A stretch of DNA of 64,000 nt from JAYWXI01 sp036016955. GTDB lineage: Bacteria > Bacteroidota > Bacteroidia > Flavobacteriales > Weeksellaceae. Under the pieces are notes generated by a model that was not told the DNA's origin, ran no database searches, and saw nothing but the letters and a program-made list of their open reading frames with translations. Position 1 is the first letter of the stretch; each line of letters starts with the position of its first letter. The position numbers were made by a program, and so were the translations under genes. Of this stretch, positions 34,566-43,163 are shown in pieces. Location of the stretch: assembly GCF_036016955.1 (NCBI RefSeq), contig NZ_JAYWXI010000001.1, positions 62,001-126,000 on the forward strand, given 5' to 3'.

Positions 34566-35846
34566 ATGAGACGGATTTTTTTTTCTTTATTGCTCTTTTT
34601 GGGGATTTCAATAGGAGCGCAATTTAAAATCGAGGTTGTTTCAGATCGTAATCTTGAAGGGAGCGAAGCTTTTTTTTATACGCTTAACGGTTCTAAGGAT
34701 GTCTTGGTCGGAAAAGTTCTTCAGAAAAAAGGCCAATGGAAACTGGTTTATCCCAAGTCTTATACGGGAATGATGAAGATCTATTTTCCGGAATTTAACT
34801 ATAATGTGAATTTAGTATCGGAAAATAAAGATGTGGCTATTCGATTGACTACCGAGGGCGATAAGATTACAGAAGTTATTTTTTCGGATGAGGTTAATGC
34901 TTTGATGGATGAGGTTCAGGGGCTTCAGATGCGGAAAAAAAATATTTTGCCGGTGCTTTCCCAAATCAAAGGGTATTATAAGCCTTCGGCTCCTTTTTAT
35001 AAAAATCTTAATGAGGAGATAACGCGTTTGTCTTCTACTATGCCGGATGTTTCTGTTCATCCTTTCATCGGTTACTATACGGCAACGTATGGGCGTTTTC
35101 TTCTTCAGGCTTCAGAAGCAGGAGAATCTAATGAAGAGGTTCTTCGTTTTATATCGAACTCTGGAGATTATTTGGAAACCAGTGGGCTTATGAAACCTCT
35201 TTTATTGACTTATCTCAAAAATGCGGGAGGGGTATCGCCGGAGACAGCGGTGCAAAATTTACTTGATGAGGTGAATGTAGAAACGCCTAGAGGTCAGACG
35301 GTGCTTTCGGAATTGATTGATATTTTTGATGCTTATGGGATGACTGCTTTGAAAGAAAAATATTTGACGGAGGCCAAAAATCTCAAGTGTACGATTAACG
35401 AAAGGTTGGCGTCTACGCTTGAAACGAATAAAAGAACCGAAATAGGCGCAAAACTTCCGGACTATGTTTTCCGTTCGGCAACCAATACCAAAGCAAAGTC
35501 CATTGCTGCAGTGAAAGCGAAGAAAAAAGTCTTGGTGTTTTGGTCTTCCACTTGTTCGCATTGCGAAACGGAGCTGCCTAAATTTATCCCTTACTACGAG
35601 CAAATGAAACGTAATGGAGTGGAAATTATAGGATTGTCTTTTGACTCGGATAAGGCTTCTTATTTGGCTAAAGCGGAGAGTTATCCATGGATTAACGATT
35701 CGGAATTAAAAGGGTGGTATAGCTCTTATGGAGAGTTGTATAACATTCATGCAACGCCGAGTTATATTATTTTAAATGAAAATAATGTGATTTTGGATAA
35801 GCCGGAACATTTTGGTGAAGTAATTTCTTCGTTAGATTTAAAATAA
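34566..35846 (+). CDS. TlpA/ResA-type thioredoxin-fold protein
   Basis: 426 residues: signal peptide (to IGAQ), a long N-terminal region of the kind found in Bacteroidota thiol-disulfide proteins (about residues 20-290), and a C-terminal thioredoxin fold with the active site WSSTCSHCETELPKF and a cis-Pro at ATPSYIIL. It probably acts in the periplasm on disulfides or haem maturation. It lies only 9 nt after a terminator and 300 nt after the T9SS cargo start of its neighbour's end, so read-through or its own promoter is needed. No promoter is evident. Confidence 0.82.
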   Translation: MRRIFFSLLLFLGISIGAQFKIEVVSDRNLEGSEAFFYTLNGSKDVLVGKVLQKKGQWKLVYPKSYTGMMKIYFPEFNYNVNLVSENKDVAIRLTTEGDKITEVIFSDEVNALMDEVQGLQMRKKNILPVLSQIKGYYKPSAPFYKNLNEEITRLSSTMPDVSVHPFIGYYTATYGRFLLQASEAGESNEEVLRFISNSGDYLETSGLMKPLLLTYLKNAGGVSPETAVQNLLDEVNVETPRGQTVLSELIDIFDAYGMTALKEKYLTEAKNLKCTINERLASTLETNKRTEIGAKLPDYVFRSATNTKAKSIAAVKAKKKVLVFWSSTCSHCETELPKFIPYYEQMKRNGVEIIGLSFDSDKASYLAKAESYPWINDSELKGWYSSYGELYNIHATPSYIILNENNVILDKPEHFGEVISSLDLK

Positions 35847-35847
35847 T

Positions 35848-35878
35848 TTTGTGGATTTGTAAAATATTTCTATATTTG
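35848..35878 (+). promoter_or_regulatory. promoter of tRNA-Met
   Basis: TTTG (35848-35851), 19-nt spacer, TATATTTG (35871-35878), 12 nt before the tRNA. A textbook Bacteroidota promoter. Confidence 0.75.
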
Positions 35879-35890
35879 CACCACTCTAAA

Positions 35891-35964
35891 GGCGAGGTAG
35901 CTCAGATGGTTAGAGCGCAGGATTCATAACCCTGAGGTCACGGGTTCAATTCCCGTCTTCGCTA
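35891..35964 (+). tRNA. tRNA-Met (anticodon CAT)
   Basis: Cloverleaf fits: acceptor GGCGAGG/CTTCGCT, D arm GCTC/GAGC, anticodon loop TTCATAA (CAT), T arm ACGGG/CCCGT with TTCAATT loop, discriminator A. CCA is not encoded. Features of the D and anticodon stems favour elongator tRNA-Met, not the initiator. Confidence 0.95.
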
Positions 35965-35965
35965 C

Positions 35966-36000
35966 AAACCACTCCTATTATAGGAGTGGTTTTTTATTTT
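35966..36000 (+). terminator. terminator of tRNA-Met
   Basis: Twelve-base perfect stem 35966-35977 / 35981-35992, three-base loop TTA, followed by T-rich sequence. Confidence 0.85.
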
Positions 36001-36031
36001 CGATTCCGCAGAAAAAACCTTATCTTTAACC

Positions 36032-36562
36032 ATGCAACAGAAACAAAATCATACGGCGGCGGAGCTCGATGAGCGGATTCAGGCTAAAATCGGTTGGTTG
36101 GAGAGGGTGGCTAATAGCGTTATGTTATGGGTGGGATCGGTATCTTCTTTAGTGGTTCATACGTTGCTTTTTATTGCGGCTTTTCTTTTACCGGTGTTCG
36201 GTTGGGTGCCTTTTGATACAATGCTTCTTACTTTGACCACGATTCTTTCTTTGGAAGCGATTTATTTGGCGATTTTCATTCAAATGTCGGTTAATAAGAG
36301 TAACGAGCACATCGAAGTCTTAAAAGAAGACGTGGAGGAGATTAACGAAAACATTGAAGATATTCAGGAGGATATTGAGGAAATTAACGAAGATATTCAC
36401 GAAGAATTGGGGGAAGATGACGAACACTATAGTGAAAAGGCTCGTACCGTGATGCTGAAAAGCAAAGTGTCGAACAATAAAAATAACATTGATTCTTTAA
36501 AATCGAAGATGGATGAGATTGAGCGGTTGCTTAATAAAATCAGACAGGAAAATACGCCTTAG
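36032..36562 (+). CDS. two-helix membrane protein with acidic coiled coil (DUF1003-like)
   Basis: 176 residues. Two membrane segments (about residues 28-47 and 55-80, with LSLEAIYLAIFIQMSVNKS closing the second) resemble the DUF1003 / low-affinity iron permease type. The C-terminal half is an acidic coil of repeated I-x-E-D/N units (EEINENIEDIQEDIEEIN), then a Lys-rich coil. Family assignment is tentative. A TATCTTTA sits at 36021-36028, 3 nt before the ATG. It overlaps the convergent mgtE gene by 4 nt; a possible link to divalent cations is inferred only from that neighbour. Confidence 0.6.
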   Translation: MQQKQNHTAAELDERIQAKIGWLERVANSVMLWVGSVSSLVVHTLLFIAAFLLPVFGWVPFDTMLLTLTTILSLEAIYLAIFIQMSVNKSNEHIEVLKEDVEEINENIEDIQEDIEEINEDIHEELGEDDEHYSEKARTVMLKSKVSNNKNNIDSLKSKMDEIERLLNKIRQENTP

Positions 36563-37911
36563 ATATGGAGAATCATTCGGGCGATGGAGAAATAGATGAG
36601 TACGCCGAGGATGTCGTTGGAGGTGGTGATAAACGGGCCGGTAGCGATAGCGGGATCAATTTTATTTTTGTTAAGGATGATGGGGACTACCGTTCCGATG
36701 ACGGCAGCGACCATGATAACGGCTAGCAGAGAGACCGAGATGGTTAAAGAAACCGTTAAATCATGATGGTTGATAAGGAGGTTGAACCCGAAAATAATAA
36801 GGGAGAGAATGAGGCCTGAAGCGGCGGATACGCTAACCTCCTTGATGAGGGTTCGGAAAGTGTCTTTTCCCAGGGTGTCGTTCGCCAATCCCTGAACGAT
36901 GATGGCCGAGGCTTGGACACCGATGTTTCCTGCGGTAGCTGCAATTAGGGGGACGAAAAACATTAAAGCGGGAACGTTTTGGAGAGCGCTTTGATTGCCT
37001 TGCAAAACTCGAGAGCCGACAAGCCCTCCGACCATACCGATAAACAACCAAGGTAATCGGGCTTTGGTCATGTTGAAGATATTGTCGGTATGGTCGACAT
37101 CGCTGGAAATCCCTGAAGCCAATTGGTAATCTTTTTCGCTTTCTTCTTTTACGAAATCCATCACGTCGTCCACGGTAATTCGTCCTACGAGTTTACCCAA
37201 AGAGTCGACAACGGGCACTTCAAAAAGGTCGTAACGTTGCATAAAACGGGCAACTTCTTCGGCTTCTTCGGAATCTTTAACGGAACGGAATTTGGGATTA
37301 AAAACCTCGGCTACTTTGGTCGAGGACGAAGTGGTCAGTAGTTTTTTCAGACTGAGTATGCCGAGGAGTTTTTCGCTGTCGTCCACCACGTAGATGGAGT
37401 AGACTTCTTCCATCTCTTCGGCTTGTTTTCTCATTTCTTTGACGGCGGAAATGATGGAAAGGTTTTGATTTACTTTTACCAATTCGGTGGCCATTAATCC
37501 TCCTGCGGTGTCTTCGTCATAGCGGAGGAGATCCACGATATTTTGGGCGTGTTCTTCGTCATCCAGATGCTGGATGATTTCGTCCTGCTGTTCTTCGGGG
37601 AGTTCGGCGATGATGTCGGCAGCGTCGTCGGAATCAATTTCGTTTATGATTTCATCGGCGATTTCTTTGGAAGAGAGGTGGCTTAGGAATTTTTTTCGGT
37701 CGTCTTCGTCGATTTCCAAAAGCATTTCGGCCGATTGTTCATTACCCATATGGTCGTAAAGGAATTTTTGTTCCTCTTCGTCCAGTTCTTCAAAAAGCAC
37801 GGCAATATCTACCGCTTCCATCTCCGAGATAAGGATGGCGGTTTCACTTACGTTGCGCTGCTCAATGGCTTTTTTTAGCTGGGTCTGAAAGGTTCTGTTT
37901 TCTTCTGCCAA
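36559..37911 (-). CDS. mgtE: MgtE-type magnesium transporter
   Basis: 450 residues: an N-terminal MgtE_N helical domain with repeated Asp/Glu (about 1-125), a CBS domain pair (about 130-255) and five membrane helices with the MgtE core (PLIAATAGNIGVQASAI and DPAIATGPFITTSNDILG). It imports Mg2+ and closes when the CBS/N domains bind it. The frame has no ATG at the right place; the reading begins at a TTG at 37911, since an in-frame TAA lies 21-23 bases further upstream and the first ATG would remove about 30 residues. A minus-strand TACTTTTG at 37950-37957 could be its -7 element. Confidence 0.93.
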   Translation of the reverse strand: MAEENRTFQTQLKKAIEQRNVSETAILISEMEAVDIAVLFEELDEEEQKFLYDHMGNEQSAEMLLEIDEDDRKKFLSHLSSKEIADEIINEIDSDDAADIIAELPEEQQDEIIQHLDDEEHAQNIVDLLRYDEDTAGGLMATELVKVNQNLSIISAVKEMRKQAEEMEEVYSIYVVDDSEKLLGILSLKKLLTTSSSTKVAEVFNPKFRSVKDSEEAEEVARFMQRYDLFEVPVVDSLGKLVGRITVDDVMDFVKEESEKDYQLASGISSDVDHTDNIFNMTKARLPWLFIGMVGGLVGSRVLQGNQSALQNVPALMFFVPLIAATAGNIGVQASAIIVQGLANDTLGKDTFRTLIKEVSVSAASGLILSLIIFGFNLLINHHDLTVSLTISVSLLAVIMVAAVIGTVVPIILNKNKIDPAIATGPFITTSNDILGVLIYFSIARMILHI

Positions 37912-37990
37912 AATATTAGAATAGAGTAGTTATGATTTTTCGGAGAGAGCAAAAGTAAGGATTTAATATTAAACGAATGCCCGAAAGAAA

Positions 37991-38024
37991 TAAAAAAATC
38001 CGCTTTTAACAAAGTTAAAAGCGG
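37991..38024 (-). terminator. intrinsic terminator of secG
   Basis: Perfect stem 38000-38010 / 38014-38024 (CCGCTTTTAAC / GTTAAAAGCGG) followed on the minus strand by seven Ts. Confidence 0.85.
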
Positions 38025-38050
38025 AAGGATAATCGAAATAAATATAGATT

Positions 38051-38383
38051 TTATTTTCCTGCGGGAGCCTGCTGAGAGGCAGGGGCCGTAGTTTGTTGCG
38101 CTGGGGCAGAAGACTGCTGCACCGGAGCTGGTTTTGTCGTAGAGGAAGGTTTAGCCGTTAGGACGACGCTTAGAACGATAAGTACAACAATGGTTGTTCC
38201 GAGCGTCCAAGTGGATTTTTCCATGAAATCGTTGGTTCGTTGCACGCCGAATTGAGCTGCCCCGGATCCTCCGAATGTTGAAGAAAGCCCTCCACCTTTG
38301 GGATTTTGAGCCATTACAACAATGATAAGAAGCAGACAGGCAATCATGATAAGTACCATGAAGAGGTAAAATATTGTACTCAT
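38051..38383 (-). CDS. secG: preprotein translocase subunit SecG
   Basis: 110 residues with two membrane helices (about 3-23 and 55-75), the NPKGGGLSSTFGGSGA loop between them and a Pro/Ala/Gln-rich tail (APVQQSSAPAQQTTAPASQQAPAGK region), typical for Bacteroidota SecG. Auxiliary subunit of the SecYEG channel. Its promoter is at 38406-38437 and a terminator follows, so it looks monocistronic. Confidence 0.93.
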   Translation of the reverse strand: MSTIFYLFMVLIMIACLLLIIVVMAQNPKGGGLSSTFGGSGAAQFGVQRTNDFMEKSTWTLGTTIVVLIVLSVVLTAKPSSTTKPAPVQQSSAPAQQTTAPASQQAPAGK

Positions 38384-38405
38384 GTGTTGTTCCGAATTTT
38401 AGTTC

Positions 38406-38437
38406 GCAAATATAGGTATTTTTTGGCGAATTACAAA
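38406..38437 (-). promoter_or_regulatory. promoter of secG
   Basis: Minus strand: TTTG (38434-38437), 20-nt spacer, TATATTTG (38406-38413); leader of about 18 nt before the ATG. Confidence 0.65.
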
Positions 38438-38661
38438 TTATTTTTAAGCTTGAACGAGAGCAGGATAGGCCTTTTGGGGGAGCGACTTTGGTGGTGAACT
38501 AGCGATTGGGAGATGCAGGATGAAATTTTTGAGATTTCTATTTTTTTGAATGAAGTTTTCAGGAGGGAATGCTGATTTAATTTTCCGATGCAAACATTCA
38601 ATAGGGATTTAATGTTGGGATGAAGCTCACGATGCAACTTGGCGGGGGGCGCCAAAACCGT

Positions 38662-38669
38662 TATCTTTG
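38662..38669 (+). promoter_or_regulatory. -7 element abutting the recR start
   Basis: TATCTTTG ends 4 nt before the recR ATG, predicting a leaderless transcript. The -33 element is not clear. The 240 bases upstream, to secG's promoter, show no other feature. Confidence 0.5.
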
Positions 38670-38673
38670 TGCG

Positions 38674-39285
38674 ATGGACTATCCGAGTAAAATTTTGGCT
38701 CATGCCGTTGAAGAAATCAGCGGGCTTCCCGGGATTGGGAAGAAATCGGCGCTTCGTTTGGCGCTTCACCTTCTGAAGCAGCCCGAAAGTCAGGCGATGG
38801 CTTTGGGGACGGCACTTCAGAGGTTGGTTAAAGAGATCAAGTATTGCAGAGAGTGTTATAATTTTTCGGATACGGAGATCTGTGAGATTTGTGCCAGTGA
38901 GAGGCGGCACTCGCAATTATTGTGTGTGGTGGAGGATGTACGGGATGTCATGGCGATTGAAAATACGGGAAAATACCAAGGCAAGTATTTGGTTTTGGGA
39001 GGGCGAATTTCTCCGATGGAAGGGGTAGGGCCCAATCAGCTTAATATCGGTGCTTTGGATAAAAAACTTTCTTCGGGAGAGGTTTCCGAAATTATTTTTG
39101 CGCTCAGTGCCACGATGGAGGGGGATACGACGGCGTACTATATTTACAAAAAGTACAAGGGGTATGAGGTTAAGTTTTCTTCGATTGCCCGAGGGATTGC
39201 GGTAGGGGACGAACTGGAATATGCTGATGAACTTTCGTTGGGGCGTTCCATCCAAAACCGGACTCCATACAGCGAAGCGGGATAG
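38674..39285 (+). CDS. recR: recombination protein RecR
   Basis: 203 residues. Helix-hairpin-helix (ISGLPGIGKKSALRLALHLL), a C4 zinc finger (CRECYNFSDTEICEIC), a Toprim domain (VVEDVRDVMAIENTG, then LGGRISPMEGVGPNQLNI) and a Walker-B-like end. Works with RecO in loading RecA at gaps. The ATG at 38674 is preferred over an upstream ATG at 38620, whose extension lies across the -7 element. A glycosyltransferase gene follows 16 nt later. Confidence 0.96.
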   Translation: MDYPSKILAHAVEEISGLPGIGKKSALRLALHLLKQPESQAMALGTALQRLVKEIKYCRECYNFSDTEICEICASERRHSQLLCVVEDVRDVMAIENTGKYQGKYLVLGGRISPMEGVGPNQLNIGALDKKLSSGEVSEIIFALSATMEGDTTAYYIYKKYKGYEVKFSSIARGIAVGDELEYADELSLGRSIQNRTPYSEAG

Positions 39286-39301
39286 CGAAAGTTGAAAAAT
39301 C

Positions 39302-40120
39302 ATGGTTAAAATTTCCGTTATTCTTCCGGTGTACAATGCCGAATCTACTGTTCGGAAATCCCTTGAATCCATTGTTTGTCAATCTGTTGAAGGGGTGGAG
39401 TTTGAAGTTGTTGTGGTTAATGATGGCTCTACGGATGATAGTGAGAGAGAGGTTTTGGCATTTAAAAAGGAGCATCCTGAAATTCCCTTTCGGTATATTG
39501 TGCAGGAAAACCGAGGGGTTTCTTCTGCTCGTAATGCGGGGATGCGCGAGGCAACGGGGGATTTTTTTGCTTTATTGGATGCCGATGATGTTTGGCTTGA
39601 ACAAAAAACGGCTATTCAGCTGGAGTATCTCACGGATGCAGCGATGGCGTTGGATTTTTTGGCGGGGAAACGAACGGGGCAAAAGATTCGGTTTCCTTAT
39701 ACGGTTAAAGGAAAGCTGGCCAAAATAACCTTCAGGAAAATTCTTTTGAGAAATGAGGCTATGCCTTCGACGGTTATTTTTCGCAGGAAGGTTTTGGAGA
39801 GCACGGGATTTTTCAAGGAAGGGCAGTGTTACGCGGAAGATGTCAATTATTGGTTGAAAATTTCTCTGAATCATGCCATGGCTTTGTTGGATGAGGAGGT
39901 GGTTTTTGCGGGAGGAGGCAAACGGACGTTTGGGGAGTCGGGGCTTTCGGCCAATTTGGAGGCAATGGAATCTGGTTTTCAGCAGAATCTTGACGAGATG
40001 CATCGGATGGGAAGGCTTGGTTTTTGGGAGGTTAAGGGGTATAAGGTTTACCAAAGGGGGAAGTATTGGTTTTTGAGAGTTCGGGTTTTTCTCGCTCGGG
40101 TGAAGAGGTATTTTGTTTAG
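39302..40120 (+). CDS. family 2 glycosyltransferase
   Basis: 272 residues with a GT-A fold: KISVILPVYNAESTVRKSLESI at the start (only part quoted), the nucleotide-site VVNDGSTDDS, ENRGVSSARNAGMREATG, and the metal-binding LLDADDVWL (DxD). The donor and acceptor cannot be told from sequence. A role in cell-surface glycan synthesis is usual. It shares the transcript direction with recR 16 nt upstream and converges with recO. Confidence 0.9.
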   Translation: MVKISVILPVYNAESTVRKSLESIVCQSVEGVEFEVVVVNDGSTDDSEREVLAFKKEHPEIPFRYIVQENRGVSSARNAGMREATGDFFALLDADDVWLEQKTAIQLEYLTDAAMALDFLAGKRTGQKIRFPYTVKGKLAKITFRKILLRNEAMPSTVIFRRKVLESTGFFKEGQCYAEDVNYWLKISLNHAMALLDEEVVFAGGGKRTFGESGLSANLEAMESGFQQNLDEMHRMGRLGFWEVKGYKVYQRGKYWFLRVRVFLARVKRYFV

Positions 40121-40138
40121 CCTTCTTTTTTATTTTTT

Positions 40139-40828
40139 TTAAAATAATTGTTTGAGGACTTCGAGGGAATTCGGCGATCGGAAATTACCGAAATGGTAGT
40201 GGTAATAGATTAAGAGGCTGTCTAGGAAAAAAGCTCTTTCTTTAGACGGGATTATGGTTGCATAGGGCTCTTTGGCAAGGCTTAGGGTCTGCCAGAGTTC
40301 AGAAACCGATTGGTTAAAAACCGAATGCGCTTGGGTTGGGATAAATTGGGCGGTTTCGGGATCTAAAAAAGGGTTGGTGCTGTATAAGGGTTGGAGGCCT
40401 TGGATTTGCAACAGACGGTGGAGAAACACCAGATGGCAGGCGTAATTTTTGTTTTGAAACTGAGATTGGAGGGCTCGGATTTCTTCGTAGAGTTCTGGGT
40501 TGCTGTTTTCGTGGCGGAGGATTTGGTTGAGGAAATCCGATACAAAAAAAACAATGGCTCCCAGTTTGAAATCGGTATTCCAATCTTGGAACGCGTTGGG
40601 GGCTAACTCGATGTTGTGAATGCTTTTTAATGCTGAATTTGATGAATTTCGCACTAAAAACTCGATTTCCCTCAGGGGTTGGATAAAGGCTTTTTTTCGG
40701 TTTTTCGGAGCAAAAATCCCTTTGATGAAATAACTGTTGTAGCCGTTTTTTAAGGTAAAGCAATGCAGTACAGCGTTATGATCGCCGTGTTTGGTGTAGG
40801 CTAGCAGCCATCCTCTTTCTTGTTCCAT
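40139..40828 (-). CDS. recO: DNA repair protein RecO
   Basis: 229 residues with an N-terminal OB-fold (RGWLLAYTKHGDHNAVLHCFT, then GIFAPKNRKKAFIQPL) and a helical C-terminal part. The C4 zinc cluster of some RecO proteins is absent. Together with recR just 1.5 kb away, it completes the RecOR loading pair. The start lies 1 nt after the porZ stop, so it is probably translated from the porZ transcript. Confidence 0.88.
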   Translation of the reverse strand: MEQERGWLLAYTKHGDHNAVLHCFTLKNGYNSYFIKGIFAPKNRKKAFIQPLREIEFLVRNSSNSALKSIHNIELAPNAFQDWNTDFKLGAIVFFVSDFLNQILRHENSNPELYEEIRALQSQFQNKNYACHLVFLHRLLQIQGLQPLYSTNPFLDPETAQFIPTQAHSVFNQSVSELWQTLSLAKEPYATIIPSKERAFFLDSLLIYYHYHFGNFRSPNSLEVLKQLF

Positions 40829-40829
40829 A

Positions 40830-43163
40830 TCAATTGACTACGGCAATTTTGGCGGTGGCTTTATCGGTGCCGTCGGCGTTGGTCATCAAGACGAAATAGA
40901 TGCCGGAAGCGACTCTTTTTCCGTTGTTGGTTAAGTCCCAATCGTAGTATCCTCCCCGTGCAACGGCCTGATGAACCAAATGGCCGGCCGCGTCGGTAAT
41001 GCGGATATTGGTACGTTCGGCAAGGCCTCTGATGCGGACGCTGCCTTTGTGATTGGCGTAGACCACAGGGTTTGGATAGACGAGAATCTCCCCGAAATTT
41101 TCGCTAACGTTGGCGACGTCGCCTTGGTAGGTTACGATGCCGTCAATGGTGGCAAAAAATATTTTACCGCTTTTGGGATCTATTTTAATGTCGGTTACGT
41201 TGTTGTTGGGCAGGGGAGAGTTTTCTCGGGTAAAATGCTGGATGGTTTTTTGGCCGTTAGCACTCAGGTAAAATACGCCTCCTCCTTCTACGGAAACCCA
41301 TTTTTGATTTCCGGAATCCACTGCGATTTGGAGAATGGCCGAGTCTCTGAATAATTCTTCTCCGATGCCGTTTTGTTCAATGATTATGGGTTCGGCGGAG
41401 GCATTTTGATAATTGGAAGAGAGATTGCTTATTACTCTTAGTCCTAGGTCGGTGCCGATCCAGGCGGTTCCGTTTTGATCCATGGCGACACTCAGTGAAC
41501 CTTGGCTTCCGGAGGGGAGGCCTGATTCGGAATTTAGGAGGATTTTTAAATCATCGGCGGTATTTAGAGGGGTGTTGTTTAGATGGATGATACCGAAGCT
41601 ATTGGCTCTTGGGAGAGGGATAAGAAGCAAGCCGTTATGGAATACAGGTTTTAAGGCGCCGAAGCCTCGTGTTCCTTGCAGGAGGCTGTAGTCGAAACGG
41701 TCGGTGCTCCGATTGTAGGAGGCGTAGGCACTCAGCCAGTCGTTCGTGTTTACGAAAGAGGTGGCGAAAAGATTGTTTTTGTCGTCAAAGACCAGTCCGG
41801 TGGGGCGGCTTAGGTAGTCGGGTTGCCCACTGTGGTAAAATTTGACGGGTTCAAAATCTTTAGCGTTACGGTCGTAGCGCATTTTGTAAATTCCCTGAGT
41901 CGGCGTGTTGCTCATGTTGGTGAAGAAAACCTCGTTGTCATCTGTGGGATTAGCGATGACATCCATCACGTTGAAGCGTTCCGAATTGTTATTCAAAAAG
42001 AACGAAGGGTAGACCCACTGGCTGCCGTCATAGAAAAGGAAACCGAGATTGGGGTAAGCGGCAACCGAGGGAGGTTCATTATAGCGCTTTTCGAAGACGC
42101 CTGTGGAGACCCATAGTTTACCGTTATTTAAGTGCATTTTGTAGGCTCGATTGCTGTAAGGGCCGTCGGGAAGAATATAATTTCCATCAGGTGCGATGAT
42201 GCCGCGTGAAGCGGTAGCGGCGTAGAGTTTTCCTTTGAAAATCCAAGCGGCGTTTAATTCTTCTTTCGAGCTCAGGGAGCGGTTTGGTAAACCAGAAAGA
42301 CGGAAGGTTTTGACTTCTTTGGAGGAAGTGGCTATGATTTCTTCAGGCGAGAGGGTAAGATTTTTTAGGTTGGAAAAAGTTTCTTGCAGTCGGTTGAAAG
42401 GGGTGTTTTCGCCGTAGTAAACTTCCGTGGGGTTTCCAAAAGCCAGTTGGTTGCCGTTGCTGGCGATGAATTGAAAATTTCCCGAAGCAGTGGTTTGCCA
42501 CGACGAGAATACGGAGAAAGCGACGTTGATGGCGTGGCTTTTGAGGCCTGTTGCGGTCGCTGAATACACGGTGCCTTGGTGGATGACGGAAGCCTTGGCA
42601 GCTTCATAAACCCCGTTGTTTAGGAAGAAGCAAGTGTCTTCAAATTCTTTACGGGTCAAATTGAATAGGGAAACGCCATAATCGGCCGAAATAACGGCCT
42701 TATCGCCCGTGATAGCGATATGGTTGATTTTTTTTGAACCGTTAAAACCTGAGGCCATAGGGATGTCTATCACATAGGTAATGCCGTCTTCTTTAATGAC
42801 GTCCATGGTTCCGTTGGTGTAGCCTATTAATCCTATTTTCAGTGTTTCGTTGTAATCAAAAGCGGAAATTTTCACTTCGTGGAGACCGTTGGCTTTGGAG
42901 AGTTTGGTGATTTCTCCGCTGGCGGGGGTGAAGTAGAACAGTCCGTTTTCGGTGGCGGCCACGATTCTTTGGCCGTCCGGGCGTATGAGCAGGACGTTTT
43001 GATACGAAAACAAGTCGCTCCACCGGCTGGAACTGATGGATTGGGCTTTGCCGAGGAAAGCGGATAGAATCATCAGTATAAGCCATGAAATCGAGCGTTG
43101 CCAAGGGTTTAGGTTTATCCCAAAACCGAATCTAAAGCAGCGTTGATGGGTTGGTTGTTCCAT
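40830..43163 (-). CDS. porZ: type IX secretion system protein PorZ
   Basis: 777 residues. After a long signal-like N-terminus (hydrophobic SWLILMILSAFLGKAQ, residues 26-41) comes WSDLFSYQNV, then repeated beta-propeller blades with two-component-regulator-type repeats, and a C-terminal T9SS sorting domain (VYPNPVVYANHKGSVRIRG, then GIYFVLMTNADG). PorZ works in the attachment complex with PorU/V/Q, feeding A-LPS to cargo proteins. Adjacent recO is the neighbour expected in Flavobacteriia. The only upstream ATG gives a 48-bp overlap with the nucleotidase gene; no better start was found. Confidence 0.88.
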   Translation of the reverse strand: MEQPTHQRCFRFGFGINLNPWQRSISWLILMILSAFLGKAQSISSSRWSDLFSYQNVLLIRPDGQRIVAATENGLFYFTPASGEITKLSKANGLHEVKISAFDYNETLKIGLIGYTNGTMDVIKEDGITYVIDIPMASGFNGSKKINHIAITGDKAVISADYGVSLFNLTRKEFEDTCFFLNNGVYEAAKASVIHQGTVYSATATGLKSHAINVAFSVFSSWQTTASGNFQFIASNGNQLAFGNPTEVYYGENTPFNRLQETFSNLKNLTLSPEEIIATSSKEVKTFRLSGLPNRSLSSKEELNAAWIFKGKLYAATASRGIIAPDGNYILPDGPYSNRAYKMHLNNGKLWVSTGVFEKRYNEPPSVAAYPNLGFLFYDGSQWVYPSFFLNNNSERFNVMDVIANPTDDNEVFFTNMSNTPTQGIYKMRYDRNAKDFEPVKFYHSGQPDYLSRPTGLVFDDKNNLFATSFVNTNDWLSAYASYNRSTDRFDYSLLQGTRGFGALKPVFHNGLLLIPLPRANSFGIIHLNNTPLNTADDLKILLNSESGLPSGSQGSLSVAMDQNGTAWIGTDLGLRVISNLSSNYQNASAEPIIIEQNGIGEELFRDSAILQIAVDSGNQKWVSVEGGGVFYLSANGQKTIQHFTRENSPLPNNNVTDIKIDPKSGKIFFATIDGIVTYQGDVANVSENFGEILVYPNPVVYANHKGSVRIRGLAERTNIRITDAAGHLVHQAVARGGYYDWDLTNNGKRVASGIYFVLMTNADGTDKATAKIAVVN

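Noticed and set aside
38414..38661. Intergenic stretch between secG and recR as an RNA gene candidate
   Set aside because: No strong secondary structure, promoter-terminator pair or known RNA motif other than the promoters of the two flanking genes.
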